Shown: piece after piece, positions 40,007-49,465 of the stretch
Layout: every line of letters starts with the position of its first letter
Position numbering within the stretch: the first letter of the stretch is position 1
From: an uncultured bacterium
Lineage (GTDB): Bacteria > Pseudomonadota > Alphaproteobacteria > Sphingomonadales > Sphingomonadaceae
Reading direction: 5' to 3'
Length of the DNA stretch: 64,000 nucleotides
Assembly (NCBI GenBank): GCA_942636505.2
Contig: CALOGB020000221.1
Coordinates: 248,001-312,000 of the forward strand
Program-made: the position numbers and the translations under genes
The notes under the pieces: generated by a model
The model's database searches: none
Told to the model about the DNA's origin: nothing
The model's input: the letters and a program-made list of their open reading frames with translations, nothing else

Positions 40007-42184
40007 ATGATCCTCATGACCCGCTCGTCCCATCATCTCCTGACCGTCGCGCTGGCCCTCGTGCTCGCGGCCGTGCCAGCCGCCGCGTCCGCGCAAGCCG
40101 TCGTCCAGGCGATTCCCGGCACGACCGATGCGGACAAGCTCGGCGACGTGATGCGCCAGCTCGCGAGCAACCCCCGCAACATCGACGCGCTGATCAAGGC
40201 GGGCGACCTGTCGATGGGCCTCGGCGATCTCAGCGGTGCCGCGGCATTGTTCGCGCGCGCGGAAAAGGTGAACCCGCGCGATGGTCGCGCTAAGGCGGGG
40301 ATGGCATCGATCCTCGTCCGATCCGAGCGTCCCGGCGAAGCGCTCCGCTATTACGCGCAGGCGGAAGGTCTCGGCCTCGACCCGCGTAACTTCGCCGCCG
40401 ATCGCGGGCTCGCCTACGACCTGATCGGCCAGCAGGACCGGGCGCAGCGTGATTACCGTGTCGCTCTCCGCGATGCGCCCGACGACGAGACGACGCGGCG
40501 CTATGCGCTGTCGCTCGGCATCTCGGGCAAGCCCGAGCTCGCGGTCCAGCAGCTCAATCCGCTCCTGCTCAAGAGCGATCGCGGCGCATGGCGATCCCGC
40601 GCGTTCATCCTCGCGATGAACGGCGACGTCGCCGGCGCGGAGAAGATCGCCACCACGATGATGCCCGCAGGCACCGCACAAGGCCTGCAACCCTTCTTTC
40701 AACGCCTGCCCAACCTGCCGGCGAGCGACCGCGCCTTCGCGGTGCATTTCGGCGAAGTCCACGCGACGCCGGCACGGCTTGCGGATGCACGCATGGCGCC
40801 GCCGCTCGGCATGCTGGCCGCCGACCCGACCGCGCCAGTCATGATGGCCGCAGTAACGCCGCAACCTGTGGTCACGGCAACCACGGGCAAGAAGGACAAG
40901 CGCGATCGCCGATCAAGCCGCGACCGTGTCCAGATGGCAGCGGTGACGCGACCGTCGTCAACACCAGTGCCCGTGACGACGTCGGCACCGGTCCCGCCGA
41001 CGACCACCGCACCACGTACGGTCACCACGGTTCCGGCTCGGACCCCGTACGCCGCCCCCGTCCAGCTCGCAGCAGCGCCGATGCAGACGGTGCAGCCGCT
41101 TCCGGCGCGTACCGTTCAGCCTTCGCAACCAAGCTATTCGGCACCGAACGTTGCGGCTCAGGGCGCTCGTACCAATCCGGCTGCGGAAACGAACTCGGTA
41201 GTCTCGGCCATCATCCAGTCGAGCCCATCATCTGTCGCCCGTACCGTCCTGGCGCCATCGACAACGGGGACACTTCCCCAGAACGTCGCGACGCAGATGG
41301 CGGCCATCCCGGTGGGACAGGCGCGAACCGATCCGACCCATGCGGCGAATGCGCTCGCGGCCTCGGCAGCGGCGGCGCCATTGGTTTCGACCCTGCCGGC
41401 GCCAATCCAGCAGGCACCTGTTCAGCAGGTCGCCCCAACGCAAAGTGCCAGCGCCGAGACGTCGACGCCCGGCTTCACCAGTTCGTCCACGCCCGCGCCG
41501 GTAGCCGCAACATCCTCGCCACGCACCCACGCGGTGGCAGCGAGCGAGGACTCGATCCTCGCGCGGATCGTCGCGGGCCTGTCGATCCCCGCGTCCGAGC
41601 TCGACGTCGCGCCTATGCATCCCGCGCCGGTCGTGACCCCCGCCGCCATCCCCGTCCCGGATGATTCCGAGCGCGTACTCGCCGAGGCGAAGGCAAAGAC
41701 CGAACGCGACGCAGCGGCCAAGGCGGTCGCTGCCAAGACGCTGGCTGCGGACAAGCTCGCCGCCGACAAGAAGGCGGCGCTCGACAAGAAGGCGACCGCG
41801 AAGAAGGTTATCGCCGACAAGAAGGCGCTCGCCGAGAAGAAAGCCGCCGCCGCCGAGAAGCTGGCCGCCGACAAGGCTGCGGCCGAGGAAAAGCGTATCG
41901 CCCGTGCCAATCCCGCGCGGACTTGGGTGCAGGTGTCGACCGGCGCGACCGAGGGCGACCTGCCCAAGGCGTGGAAGAAAGCGAAGGCCAAGGCACCGAC
42001 CGTGTTCGGCACGCGCGCCGGCTGGACCGCGCCGTGGAAGGCGACCAACCGCGTCCTCGCCGGCCCGTTCAAGACCGATTCGGAAGCGCGCACCTTCGTC
42101 AATCAGCTCGCCAAGGAAGGCGTCCCAACGTTCACCTTCACCAGCGATCCCGGCGAAATCATCACCAAGTTGCCGTCGAAGTGA
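40007..42184 (+). CDS. Exported TPR protein with C-terminal SPOR domain
   Basis: 725 residues from the ATG at 40007 (another at 40016). Signal peptide ending AAASAQA. N-terminal ~230 residues hold TPR-like helices (GDLSMGLGDLSGAAALFARAEKVNP, then RYYAQAEGLGLDP). About 300-550 is a long Thr/Pro/Ala-rich disordered stretch, about 558-636 a Lys/Ala-rich helix of KxAADK-type repeats, and 637-725 a SPOR domain (RTWVQVSTGA ... VLAGPFKTDSEA). SPOR domains bind denuded septal glycan, so this should be a septum-located envelope protein. Its stop overlaps the dgt start, and it lies directly downstream of ftsZ. Confidence 0.85.
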   Translation: MILMTRSSHHLLTVALALVLAAVPAAASAQAVVQAIPGTTDADKLGDVMRQLASNPRNIDALIKAGDLSMGLGDLSGAAALFARAEKVNPRDGRAKAGMASILVRSERPGEALRYYAQAEGLGLDPRNFAADRGLAYDLIGQQDRAQRDYRVALRDAPDDETTRRYALSLGISGKPELAVQQLNPLLLKSDRGAWRSRAFILAMNGDVAGAEKIATTMMPAGTAQGLQPFFQRLPNLPASDRAFAVHFGEVHATPARLADARMAPPLGMLAADPTAPVMMAAVTPQPVVTATTGKKDKRDRRSSRDRVQMAAVTRPSSTPVPVTTSAPVPPTTTAPRTVTTVPARTPYAAPVQLAAAPMQTVQPLPARTVQPSQPSYSAPNVAAQGARTNPAAETNSVVSAIIQSSPSSVARTVLAPSTTGTLPQNVATQMAAIPVGQARTDPTHAANALAASAAAAPLVSTLPAPIQQAPVQQVAPTQSASAETSTPGFTSSSTPAPVAATSSPRTHAVAASEDSILARIVAGLSIPASELDVAPMHPAPVVTPAAIPVPDDSERVLAEAKAKTERDAAAKAVAAKTLAADKLAADKKAALDKKATAKKVIADKKALAEKKAAAAEKLAADKAAAEEKRIARANPARTWVQVSTGATEGDLPKAWKKAKAKAPTVFGTRAGWTAPWKATNRVLAGPFKTDSEARTFVNQLAKEGVPTFTFTSDPGEIITKLPSK

Positions 42185-43347
42185 GTTACCGCGCGCCCTG
42201 GGCATCGGACCCGGCGCGCAGCAAAGGACGGCTTCAAGAGGAACAGAACGGGTCCACGCGCGGCCCCCGCGACGCCTTCCAGCGCGACCGCGACCGGATC
42301 ATCCACTCGATCAGCTTCCGTCGCCTGCGCCACAAGACACAGGTCTTCATGGCGCCTGATGGCGATCATTTCCGCGTTCGCCTGACACACAGCCTGGAGG
42401 TCGCGCAGATCGGCCGGACGATCGCGCGCACCCTGGCGCTGAACGAGGACCTGACCGAGGCGCTGTGTCTCGCGCACGACATCGGCCATCCGCCGTTCGG
42501 CCATGCCGGCGAGGATGCGCTGAAGGCGGCACTGAACGGGCAGGGCGGCTTCGATCACAACGGCCACACGCTGCGCACGCTCATGACGATCGAGCGCCCC
42601 TATCCGAGGTGGAACGGGCTGAACCTCAGCTGGGAAACGCTCGAAGGCCTCGCCAAGCATAACGGCCCGGTGCGGCATCCGGGCTGGGCGCTCGCCACCG
42701 CCGACGCGGAATACCCGCTCGCGCTCACTAGCTTTTCGAGCCTCGAAGCGCAGGTCGCGGCGATCGCCGACGATATCGCCTACGACAATCACGATATCGA
42801 CGATGGCCTGCGCGCAGGATTGCTGACGCTCGACCAGATGCTCGCGGTGCCGCTGGTCGCACGCGGCTGGGACGACGTGCGGCGGCGCTTCCCCGACATC
42901 GACCCGAAGCGGCTGGTCGGCGAACTCGTCCGCACGCAGATCGGGACGATGGTCAACGACCTCATCGCCGAAACCCGCCAGCGGATCGCGGCGAGCGGCG
43001 TCACCAGCGTCGACGACGTCCGCGATGCCGGCCAGTGCCTCGTCGGCTTCTCGCCCGAGATGCGTGAGGCGGAGCGCGACCTGAAGCGCTTCATGTACGC
43101 CAACCTCTATCACCACCCGCGCCAGCTGGCGGCGGCGGATGCGGCGCACGGGATCGTCTCCGGTCTGTTCGCGGTGTACCGCGACGATCCGGCGACGATT
43201 CCGGAGGAGTGGCGTGAGCGTCTGCCGACCGACGATCCCGACCGCAGCCGGCATATCGCGGACTTTATCGCCGGGATGACGGACCGGTACGCGGTGTCAC
43301 GCTACCGCGACCTGGTCGGCCCGATCGACCTGCCCGAGGGGTTTTAA
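42181..43347 (+). CDS. dgt: dNTP triphosphohydrolase, type 2 (Dgt-like)
   Basis: HD-domain enzyme releasing triphosphate from dNTPs. 388 residues from the GTG at 42181 overlapping the SPOR gene. Metal site: the RLTHSLEVAQIGR histidine, CLAHDIGHPPFGHAGE (HD pair), FDHNGHTLR and the later AIADDIAYDNHDIDDG. RDAFQRDRDRIIHSISFRRLRHKTQV is the type-2 N-terminal landmark. Controls dNTP pools. Confidence 0.94.
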   Translation: MSYRAPWASDPARSKGRLQEEQNGSTRGPRDAFQRDRDRIIHSISFRRLRHKTQVFMAPDGDHFRVRLTHSLEVAQIGRTIARTLALNEDLTEALCLAHDIGHPPFGHAGEDALKAALNGQGGFDHNGHTLRTLMTIERPYPRWNGLNLSWETLEGLAKHNGPVRHPGWALATADAEYPLALTSFSSLEAQVAAIADDIAYDNHDIDDGLRAGLLTLDQMLAVPLVARGWDDVRRRFPDIDPKRLVGELVRTQIGTMVNDLIAETRQRIAASGVTSVDDVRDAGQCLVGFSPEMREAERDLKRFMYANLYHHPRQLAAADAAHGIVSGLFAVYRDDPATIPEEWRERLPTDDPDRSRHIADFIAGMTDRYAVSRYRDLVGPIDLPEGF

Positions 43348-43362
43348 GGCGGAAGTAACGTC

Positions 43363-43489
43363 GATCCTCCCCCGCTAGGGGGAGGTGGCGCCGAAGGTGA
43401 CGGAGGGGGAGGACGCGCAACGGATGTTGGCGCTTACCGCCCCCTCCGTCTGGCAAGTGCCAGCCACCTCCCCCTGGCGGGGGAGGATC
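43363..43489. repeat. 127-base palindromic REP-pair-like element (copy 2)
   Basis: Terminal repeats GATCCTCCCCC / GGGGGAGGATC, internal hairpin CCTCCCCC GCTA GGGGGAGG, and the inner arm GGTGGC / GCCACC. Same length and nearly the same centre as 2870-2996, about 40 kb away. Lies 16 bases after dgt. Confidence 0.85.
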
Positions 43490-43510
43490 GAAACCCCTAG
43501 CCCCAAACGC

Positions 43511-43542
43511 AAAACGGCGGCCGGACCAAAGTCCGACCGCCG
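43511..43542 (-). terminator. Terminator of the small secreted protein gene
   Basis: 12-bp stem with one mismatch (CGGCGGCCGGAC, loop CAAA, GTCCGACCGCCG), followed on the minus strand by TTTTGCGTTT. It lies 25 bases past the gene end. Confidence 0.75.
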
Positions 43543-43566
43543 CTGCAATCACCAAACCCAGTCAGC

Positions 43567-43860
43567 TCAACGCGTGACCGAAGCGATCCCGCCGGCAGCG
43601 CCATTGGCCTCTGCGGTCTTGAACGCGACCGGGGCGCCGGCCGACACACCCGACACGCGGTCGCCGCGAACGATCAGGTGGAACTTCTGGCCCGACGGAT
43701 AGCGACGGCCGTCGATGACCTGCCGGCCATGGTCCTGCGTCGAGGTATAGACGTAGGTGCTGCCCTCATGGACGAAGCTCTGCTTTGCTTCGGCGGCCAT
43801 GCCGATCGTCGAGGTGAGGGCGGCCGCTGCTGCTGCGATGATCTTGAAAGTATTGCGCAT
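43567..43860 (-). CDS. Small secreted protein, unknown
   Basis: 97 residues with a clear signal peptide (RNTFKIIAAAAAALTSTIGMAAEA). The mature part of about 73 residues is beta-rich (YVYTSTQDHGRQVIDGRRY, FHLIVRGDRVSG) with no Cys. No family recognised; probably periplasmic. Single gene with its own terminator at 43511-43542. Upstream, TTGCAATTGCAA (43947-43958) is a perfect palindrome that could be an operator or part of the promoter. Confidence 0.78.
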   Translation of the reverse strand: MRNTFKIIAAAAAALTSTIGMAAEAKQSFVHEGSTYVYTSTQDHGRQVIDGRRYPSGQKFHLIVRGDRVSGVSAGAPVAFKTAEANGAAGGIASVTR

Positions 43861-44079
43861 GATCGTGTCTCCCGCGGTGGTGCGTCGAGCCGGACCAGGT
43901 ATTCACCCAACTCTCGAGCCAGAGAAATATTGCGATGCAGCATGAGTTGCAATTGCAAACCCATCCGTCGCGATTGCATCAACTGCAACGATGAACGGCC
44001 CTTTGCATGCGACCAGCGCGGCGGGTGACATACTTCCACGACATTTACCGCGTACACTGGCACGCGAAGGAGAAGTGTC

Positions 44080-45621
44080 GTGTCTGCTTCCAGTATCGCG
44101 CTCAATCGGTTTGGGCTCGGCGCCAGGCCGGGTGAAGCTATCGTCGGCGACCCGGCGAAGTGGGTTCTGGCGCAGTGCGAACGGTTCGAGCCACAGCCAC
44201 CGGTCATCGCGAGCGCGCCCGCAACGGCGGGGATTTCGACAGGTCTCGTCGCCTATTACGCGCAGGAAAAGGCGATCAGGGCGCAATTCGGTCCGCGCAC
44301 GCCGAAAGCCGCGATCGGCATGGACGGGAAACCCGCGGTCGCCGTTCCAACGATGTCCGGCGCGATGAACCCCGCACCCGTGTCGCCGGGCGTTGCACCC
44401 TCCGGCATGACTCAAGCCCCCATGGCGCCGGTGCCGATCGATCCAGGCGCGGCCGCACGACAGGAAGCGCGGCAAGTCATCGGCAAACAGAGCCGCAACG
44501 ATTACGGCGCGGCGGTCGCGGCGCGGACGATGGCCGCGCTCACCGGTGAGGCACCGTTCGTCGAGCGTCTCGTGCATTTCTGGGCGAACCATTTCGCGGT
44601 CTCGACCGAGAAGTTCGAGGTGATGGCGCTCGCCGGGCCGATGGAGTTCGAGGCGATCCGCCCGCATGTGCTCGGCAGTTTCGCCGACATGCTGAACGCG
44701 GTCGAGCGGCATCCGGCGATGCTGCTGTATCTCGATCAGGCGGTATCGATCGGCCCCGACAGCCCGTTCGCCGTGCGGAAAACCCGCCGTCGCACCGGCC
44801 TGAACGAAAATCTCGCGCGCGAAATCATGGAGTTGCACACGCTCGGCGTCCGCAGCGGCTACAGCCAGGCCGACGTCACCGAGTTCGCGCGCGCGATGAC
44901 CGGCTGGACGGTCGCGGGTATCGGGCGCGGCCCCGGTGCGCGCATCCAGGACGATTCGCGCGCGGGCGCGTTCCTGTTCCTCGACGACGTTCATCAGCCC
45001 GGTGATCGCACCGTGATGGGCAAGCTGTATCCCGCGGCGGGGGAGGCGCAGGCACAGGCGGTGCTCTCCGACCTGGCCGTCCACCCTGCGACCGCGACGC
45101 ACATCGCGACCAAGCTCGCGCGGCACTTCGCCGGCGATACGCCACCGCCGGCGATGGTTGCACGGCTGAAGACGGCGTTCCTGAAATCCGGCGGCGACCT
45201 GCCGACGGTGTACCGCGCGCTGGTTGCGTCGCCCGAGGCTTGGGTGACCCGGCCGCTGAAGTTCAAGTCGCCTTGGGAATGGTATGTCTCGACCCAGCGC
45301 GCGCTCGGCACGACGACGGTCCAGCCCGGCGTCACGGTGGGGATGATGAACCAGCTCGGCCAGCCGATCTGGCAGCCGGGGCAGCCGATCGGCTATGACG
45401 ACGTCGCTGCAGCCTGGGCCGGGCCCGATGCGATCATGCGACGTGTCGAGGCGGCGGAGCGGTTCGCGGCACGCGCCGGGCCGGTCGATGCGCGGGCGTT
45501 GGCGCCGACTCTGTTCCCCGCCTCGCTAAGCCCCACGACCGCGCAAGGCCTGTCGCGCGCGGAAAGTCCTGCACAGGCGCTCGCCCTGTTGCTCGTCGCC
45601 CCCGAATCGCTGCGGAGATAG
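44080..45621 (+). CDS. DUF1800 family protein
   Basis: 513 residues, GTG start with GAAGGAG upstream. DUF1800 landmarks: LNRFGLGARPGE at the start, RLVHFWANHFAVS, MLLYLDQAVSIG, GLNENLAREIMELHTLGV and the closing WEWYVSTQRALG. A Pro/Met-rich insert at about 85-130 is unusual. The family is nearly always encoded next to DUF1501, as here, and is thought to be secreted; biochemical role unknown. Two bases before the DUF1501 gene. Confidence 0.92.
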   Translation: MSASSIALNRFGLGARPGEAIVGDPAKWVLAQCERFEPQPPVIASAPATAGISTGLVAYYAQEKAIRAQFGPRTPKAAIGMDGKPAVAVPTMSGAMNPAPVSPGVAPSGMTQAPMAPVPIDPGAAARQEARQVIGKQSRNDYGAAVAARTMAALTGEAPFVERLVHFWANHFAVSTEKFEVMALAGPMEFEAIRPHVLGSFADMLNAVERHPAMLLYLDQAVSIGPDSPFAVRKTRRRTGLNENLAREIMELHTLGVRSGYSQADVTEFARAMTGWTVAGIGRGPGARIQDDSRAGAFLFLDDVHQPGDRTVMGKLYPAAGEAQAQAVLSDLAVHPATATHIATKLARHFAGDTPPPAMVARLKTAFLKSGGDLPTVYRALVASPEAWVTRPLKFKSPWEWYVSTQRALGTTTVQPGVTVGMMNQLGQPIWQPGQPIGYDDVAAAWAGPDAIMRRVEAAERFAARAGPVDARALAPTLFPASLSPTTAQGLSRAESPAQALALLLVAPESLRR

Positions 45622-45623
45622 TC

Positions 45624-46778
45624 ATGCTCGACCGCCGTTCCTTCCTCTCGACCGGTACGCTTGGCGTGCTGGCCTCCGCGTTCGCTCCGCGTATCGCATT
45701 TGCGCGCGCCGCCACCGACAAAAGGTTCGTGTTCATCATCCAGCGCGGCGCGGCCGACGGTCTCGGCACGATCGGCGCGGTCGGCGATCCGGCGTTCGCC
45801 AGCGTACGCGGCGATCTCGCGGCGGACTTCGCCACGGGCGCCAAGCTCGACGGCATGTTCACGCTCCACCCCGCGATGACCGCGAGTGCCGGCCTCTACA
45901 CGCAAGGCCAGGCGCTGTTCGCACACGCGATCGCGTCGCCCTACCGCGACCGATCGCATTTCGATGGGCAGAACGTCCTCGAGACGGGAGGCGTGAGTGC
46001 GTACCAGGTCCGCGACGGCTGGCTCAACCGACTGCTCGGCGTGCTGCCGGCCGAGGAGGCGCGCGCGATCGCAGTCGCAGCGACCGTGCCGATGGCGCTG
46101 CGGGGGCGGCGCGAGGTGGCGTCCTATGCGCCGTCAAGCCTGCCGGACGCGTCCGACGACCTGCTGCAACGCGTCGCGATGCTGTACGACGGCGACCAGC
46201 AACTCCACGGCCTGTGGAGCGAAGCGATGGCCACGCGGCAACTCACCAGCGATCTCGCGCAGGACGGCGGGCGCAATGCCGCCGCGACCGGCGCGCTCGC
46301 CGCGCGGCTGCTCAAGCCCGACACCGGCGCGCGGATCGCGATGATCGAGACCGGCGGCTGGGATACGCACACCGGCCAGCGTGGCCGACTGACCGCACAG
46401 TTGAAGGGCCTCGATGCGATGGTCGCGTCGCTGCAGGCGGGGTTGGGGCCGTTATGGGCGAACACAATGGTGCTGGTCGCGACCGAGTTCGGGCGGACCG
46501 TCGCGGTGAACGGGACTGGCGGCACCGATCACGGCACCGGCACGGCGGCGATGCTGTTCGGCGGCGCCGTGAAAGGCGGCCGCGTAGTATCCGATTGGCC
46601 CGGCCTCGCCCCCGCCGCGCTCTACGAGGCCCGCGACCTGAAACCCACGATGCAGCTCGACGCGTTCATCGGCGGCGCGGTGTCGTCGCATTTCGACGTC
46701 GAGCCCGCCCGCGCGATGGCGGCCCTGTTTCCGGCGACCGCGAAGACGGCCGTGATCGAGGGGCTGGTGCGGGCTTGA
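45624..46778 (+). CDS. DUF1501 family protein with Tat signal
   Basis: 384 residues. Twin-arginine signal DRRSFLSTGTLGVLASAFAP, so folded export through Tat is likely. Alkaline-phosphatase-like/DUF1501 fold: VFIIQRGAADGLG, FDGQNVLETGG, IETGGWDTHTGQ, VATEFGRTVAVNGTGGTDHGTG. The Asp/His of GGWDTH and TDHGTG look like metal ligands. Partner of the DUF1800 protein. Confidence 0.92.
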   Translation: MLDRRSFLSTGTLGVLASAFAPRIAFARAATDKRFVFIIQRGAADGLGTIGAVGDPAFASVRGDLAADFATGAKLDGMFTLHPAMTASAGLYTQGQALFAHAIASPYRDRSHFDGQNVLETGGVSAYQVRDGWLNRLLGVLPAEEARAIAVAATVPMALRGRREVASYAPSSLPDASDDLLQRVAMLYDGDQQLHGLWSEAMATRQLTSDLAQDGGRNAAATGALAARLLKPDTGARIAMIETGGWDTHTGQRGRLTAQLKGLDAMVASLQAGLGPLWANTMVLVATEFGRTVAVNGTGGTDHGTGTAAMLFGGAVKGGRVVSDWPGLAPAALYEARDLKPTMQLDAFIGGAVSSHFDVEPARAMAALFPATAKTAVIEGLVRA

Positions 46779-46819
46779 GGTTCGTCTCCGTTCCCCAAGC
46801 TTATCGTCTCAATACACTT

Positions 46820-46899
46820 CTGTTCCCTCGCGAACGCGGGGGCCCAGGACCTCGGCGGTGAATGTGGTTTAGCTGGCCCCCGCGTCCGCGGGGGAACAG
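46820..46899. repeat. 80-base palindromic element before argS
   Basis: CTGTTCCC-TCGCGAACGCGGGGGCC at the left and GGCCCCCGCG-TCCGCGGGGGAACAG at the right, around a 30-base centre. The hairpin arms contain the GCGAACGCGGGGG core related to the GCGAAGGCGGG class. Lies in the 243-base gap before argS. Confidence 0.75.
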
Positions 46900-47021
46900 T
46901 CATGACTTGGTCATGCGATGAACTCTGCCCGACTGAAGCACCCCATCCGCAACGGGATTAAAATTGAGCGCCGCGCCGCGATGGTCTAGAGCGCGCGTTT
47001 CCTTGACGTACCGGGACTGCC

Positions 47022-48746
47022 ATGACGCTCTACACCCGTTTCGCCGCGCATATCGATGCGGCGCTCGACACGCTGGCCGCGGCGGGGACGCTGCCGGCCG
47101 GCCTCGATCGCAAGAACGTCACGGTCGAACCGCCGCGCGACACCAGCCACGGCGATCTCGCGACCAACGCCGCGATGGTCCTCGCCAAGCCCGCCAAGAC
47201 CAATCCGCGCGTCCTCGCCGATGCGCTGGTCGTCGAACTGTCGAAGCTCGAGGACGTCGCTTCTGCAAGCGTAGCAGGCCCCGGCTTCATCAACATGAAG
47301 CTGACCGACGACGCCTGGCGCGCCGAACTGGCCGCGATCCCCGAGGCCGGCGCCGACTATGGCCGCTCGAAGCAGGGCGACGGGATCACCGTCAACATCG
47401 AGTATGTCTCGGCCAACCCGACCGGCCCGATGCACATGGGCCATTGCCGCGGTGCAGTGGTCGGCGATGCGCTTGCCAGCCTGCTCGAATTCGCCGGGCA
47501 CAAGGTGATCCGCGAATATTACGTCAACGATGCCGGCGGGCAGGTCGACGTGCTCGCGCGCTCGGTCCACCTGCGCTACCGCGAGGCGCTCGGCGAGACC
47601 GTCGAGATCCCCGAGGGCCTGTATCCCGGCGATTATCTCGTCCCCGTCGGCCAGTCGCTCGCGAAGGAGTTCGGCGACCGCTACGTCGGCGCGCCCGAGA
47701 GCGAATGGCTGGTCGTCTTCCGCACGCAGGCGGTCGCGGCGATGATGGTGATGATCCGCGCCGATCTAGCCTTGCTCGGGATCGAGCACGAGGTGTTTGC
47801 CTCGGAAGCCGAGCTCCAGGCTGCGAAGAAGCCCGAAGCGGCCGAGGCCGAACTACGGTCGCGCGATCTCGTTTATGACGGCGTGCTCGAGGCGCCGAAG
47901 GGCGAGACGCCCGACGATTGGGAGCCGGTCGAGTTGCCGCTGTTCCGCTCGTCGCAGTTCGGCGACGATCAGGATCGCCCGATCAAGAAGTCGAACGGGT
48001 CGTGGACCTATTTCGGCGCCGATCTCGCCTATCATTTCCAGAAGAGCCAGAGCGCCGATCAGCTGATCGACATCTGGGGCGCGGATCACGGTGGCACGGT
48101 CAAGCGGATCGTCGCGGCAGTGGCGGCGCTGACCGGCGGCAAGACGCGGTTCGACGTCAAGATCGTCCAGATGGTCAGGCTCCTGCGCAACGGCGAGCCG
48201 GTCAAGATGTCGAAGCGGTCGGGTAATTTCGTCACGCTGGCGGACGTCGTGCGCGAGGTCGGCAAGGATGTCGTGCGCTTCACGATGCTGACTCGCCGGT
48301 CCGATGCGCAGATGGATTTCGACTTCGCCAAGGTGGTCGAGGCGTCGAAGGACAACCCGGTTTTCTACGTCCAGTACGCGCACGCCCGCATCGCATCACT
48401 GCATCGGCGCGCGGAAGAGGCGGGGATTACGCCGATGTCGGCCGACCTGTCCCGGCTTGATACGGACGAGCTGGCGCTGGTTCAGCTCGCGGCGCAGTTC
48501 CCACGGCTTGTCGAGACCGCCTCGACGGCGCGTGAGCCTCACAGAATTGCGTTCTATCTGTATGACTTGGCAGCTGCGTTCCATGCGCTATGGAATGTCG
48601 GTAACGACCGTCCGGACCGACGTTTCCTGGTACTCGATGATCCACAGGCGACCGCGGCACGGCTTTTCTTGGCGTCCGCTATAGGGCAGATTATCCGCAA
48701 CGGGCTCGCGATCATGGGCGTCGAGGCGGTTTCGGAGATGAAGTGA
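47022..48746 (+). CDS. argS: Arginyl-tRNA synthetase
   Basis: Class I synthetase charging tRNA-Arg. 574 residues. N-terminal additional domain (1-115), HMGH signature in NPTGPMHMGHCRG, FGADLAYHFQKS, the KMSKRSGN motif and the C-terminal anticodon-binding all-alpha domain (NPVFYVQYAHARI onward). The stop overlaps the ATG of the following SPOR gene. Confidence 0.97.
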   Translation: MTLYTRFAAHIDAALDTLAAAGTLPAGLDRKNVTVEPPRDTSHGDLATNAAMVLAKPAKTNPRVLADALVVELSKLEDVASASVAGPGFINMKLTDDAWRAELAAIPEAGADYGRSKQGDGITVNIEYVSANPTGPMHMGHCRGAVVGDALASLLEFAGHKVIREYYVNDAGGQVDVLARSVHLRYREALGETVEIPEGLYPGDYLVPVGQSLAKEFGDRYVGAPESEWLVVFRTQAVAAMMVMIRADLALLGIEHEVFASEAELQAAKKPEAAEAELRSRDLVYDGVLEAPKGETPDDWEPVELPLFRSSQFGDDQDRPIKKSNGSWTYFGADLAYHFQKSQSADQLIDIWGADHGGTVKRIVAAVAALTGGKTRFDVKIVQMVRLLRNGEPVKMSKRSGNFVTLADVVREVGKDVVRFTMLTRRSDAQMDFDFAKVVEASKDNPVFYVQYAHARIASLHRRAEEAGITPMSADLSRLDTDELALVQLAAQFPRLVETASTAREPHRIAFYLYDLAAAFHALWNVGNDRPDRRFLVLDDPQATAARLFLASAIGQIIRNGLAIMGVEAVSEMK

Positions 48747-49465
48747 TGGCCGAACACATGGATCTGCGCGAGGAAGACCGGCTTCCCTGGCTCGAAACGG
48801 TCGAGCCGGACGAGCAGGAAACCGTCGGCGTCGGTCGCGTCATCGCGCTCGTCGTGCTCGGCCTGGCGGTGCTCGCGGCAATCATCTTCGGGATCTACAA
48901 ACTGCAACAGCGCGTGCCCACAGGTGACGGCCAGCTGATCGCCGCGCAGGAGGGCGACTACAAGGTCAAGCCCGACGACGCCGGTGGCCTGAAGGTCAAG
49001 GGCGAGGGCGACTCGGCGATCGCGACCAGCGCGGGCAAATCGGGCAACGGTGCGATCGATTTGCGCGGCGTGCCGGAGGCACCGGTCGCGGGCAAGCGTG
49101 CGGTTGCGGCCAAGCCCGATGACGCGGCGGGTCGCAATGCGGTCGCACAGGTTCCTGCATCTGGTGGTCGGCTGGTCGCAACGGCACCGCTGTCAGCATC
49201 GAAGCCGAATGGTGCTGGCGTGGCTACCGGCGGTTCGCTGGTCCAGCTTGGTGCGTATCCCAGCGAGGCGGTCGCCAACGCGGCGTGGGCGAACTTTTCG
49301 AAGCGGTTTGCCTATGTCGGTGCGCTCGGGAAGTCGGTCCAGCCGGTCGCAGCCGGTGGCCGCACCCTGTATCGCCTGCGCGTGAATGCGGGCAGCGCGA
49401 ATCAGGCAGCGGATATCTGCGGCCGGTTGCGCGTCGCCGGCGAGACGTGCTTCGTCGCGAGCTGA
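48746..49465 (+). CDS. Bitopic SPOR-domain protein
   Basis: 239 residues from the ATG at 48746 (a GTG three bases earlier is in frame). Acidic cytoplasmic tail, one span (about 31-52), a Lys/Gly/Ala linker, and a C-terminal SPOR domain (about 160-239: LVQLGAYPSEAVANAAWANF ... RLRVNAGSANQAADIC). Likely binds septal glycan. Usually part of an argS-linked operon in this group; here the following genes are missing (see the gap 49466-50137). Confidence 0.88.
   Translation: MAEHMDLREEDRLPWLETVEPDEQETVGVGRVIALVVLGLAVLAAIIFGIYKLQQRVPTGDGQLIAAQEGDYKVKPDDAGGLKVKGEGDSAIATSAGKSGNGAIDLRGVPEAPVAGKRAVAAKPDDAAGRNAVAQVPASGGRLVATAPLSASKPNGAGVATGGSLVQLGAYPSEAVANAAWANFSKRFAYVGALGKSVQPVAAGGRTLYRLRVNAGSANQAADICGRLRVAGETCFVAS

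Noticed and set aside
46964..46990. Possible argS promoter (TTGAGC and TCTAGA)
   Set aside because: Spacing of 15 bases and a weak second box; not strong enough to list.
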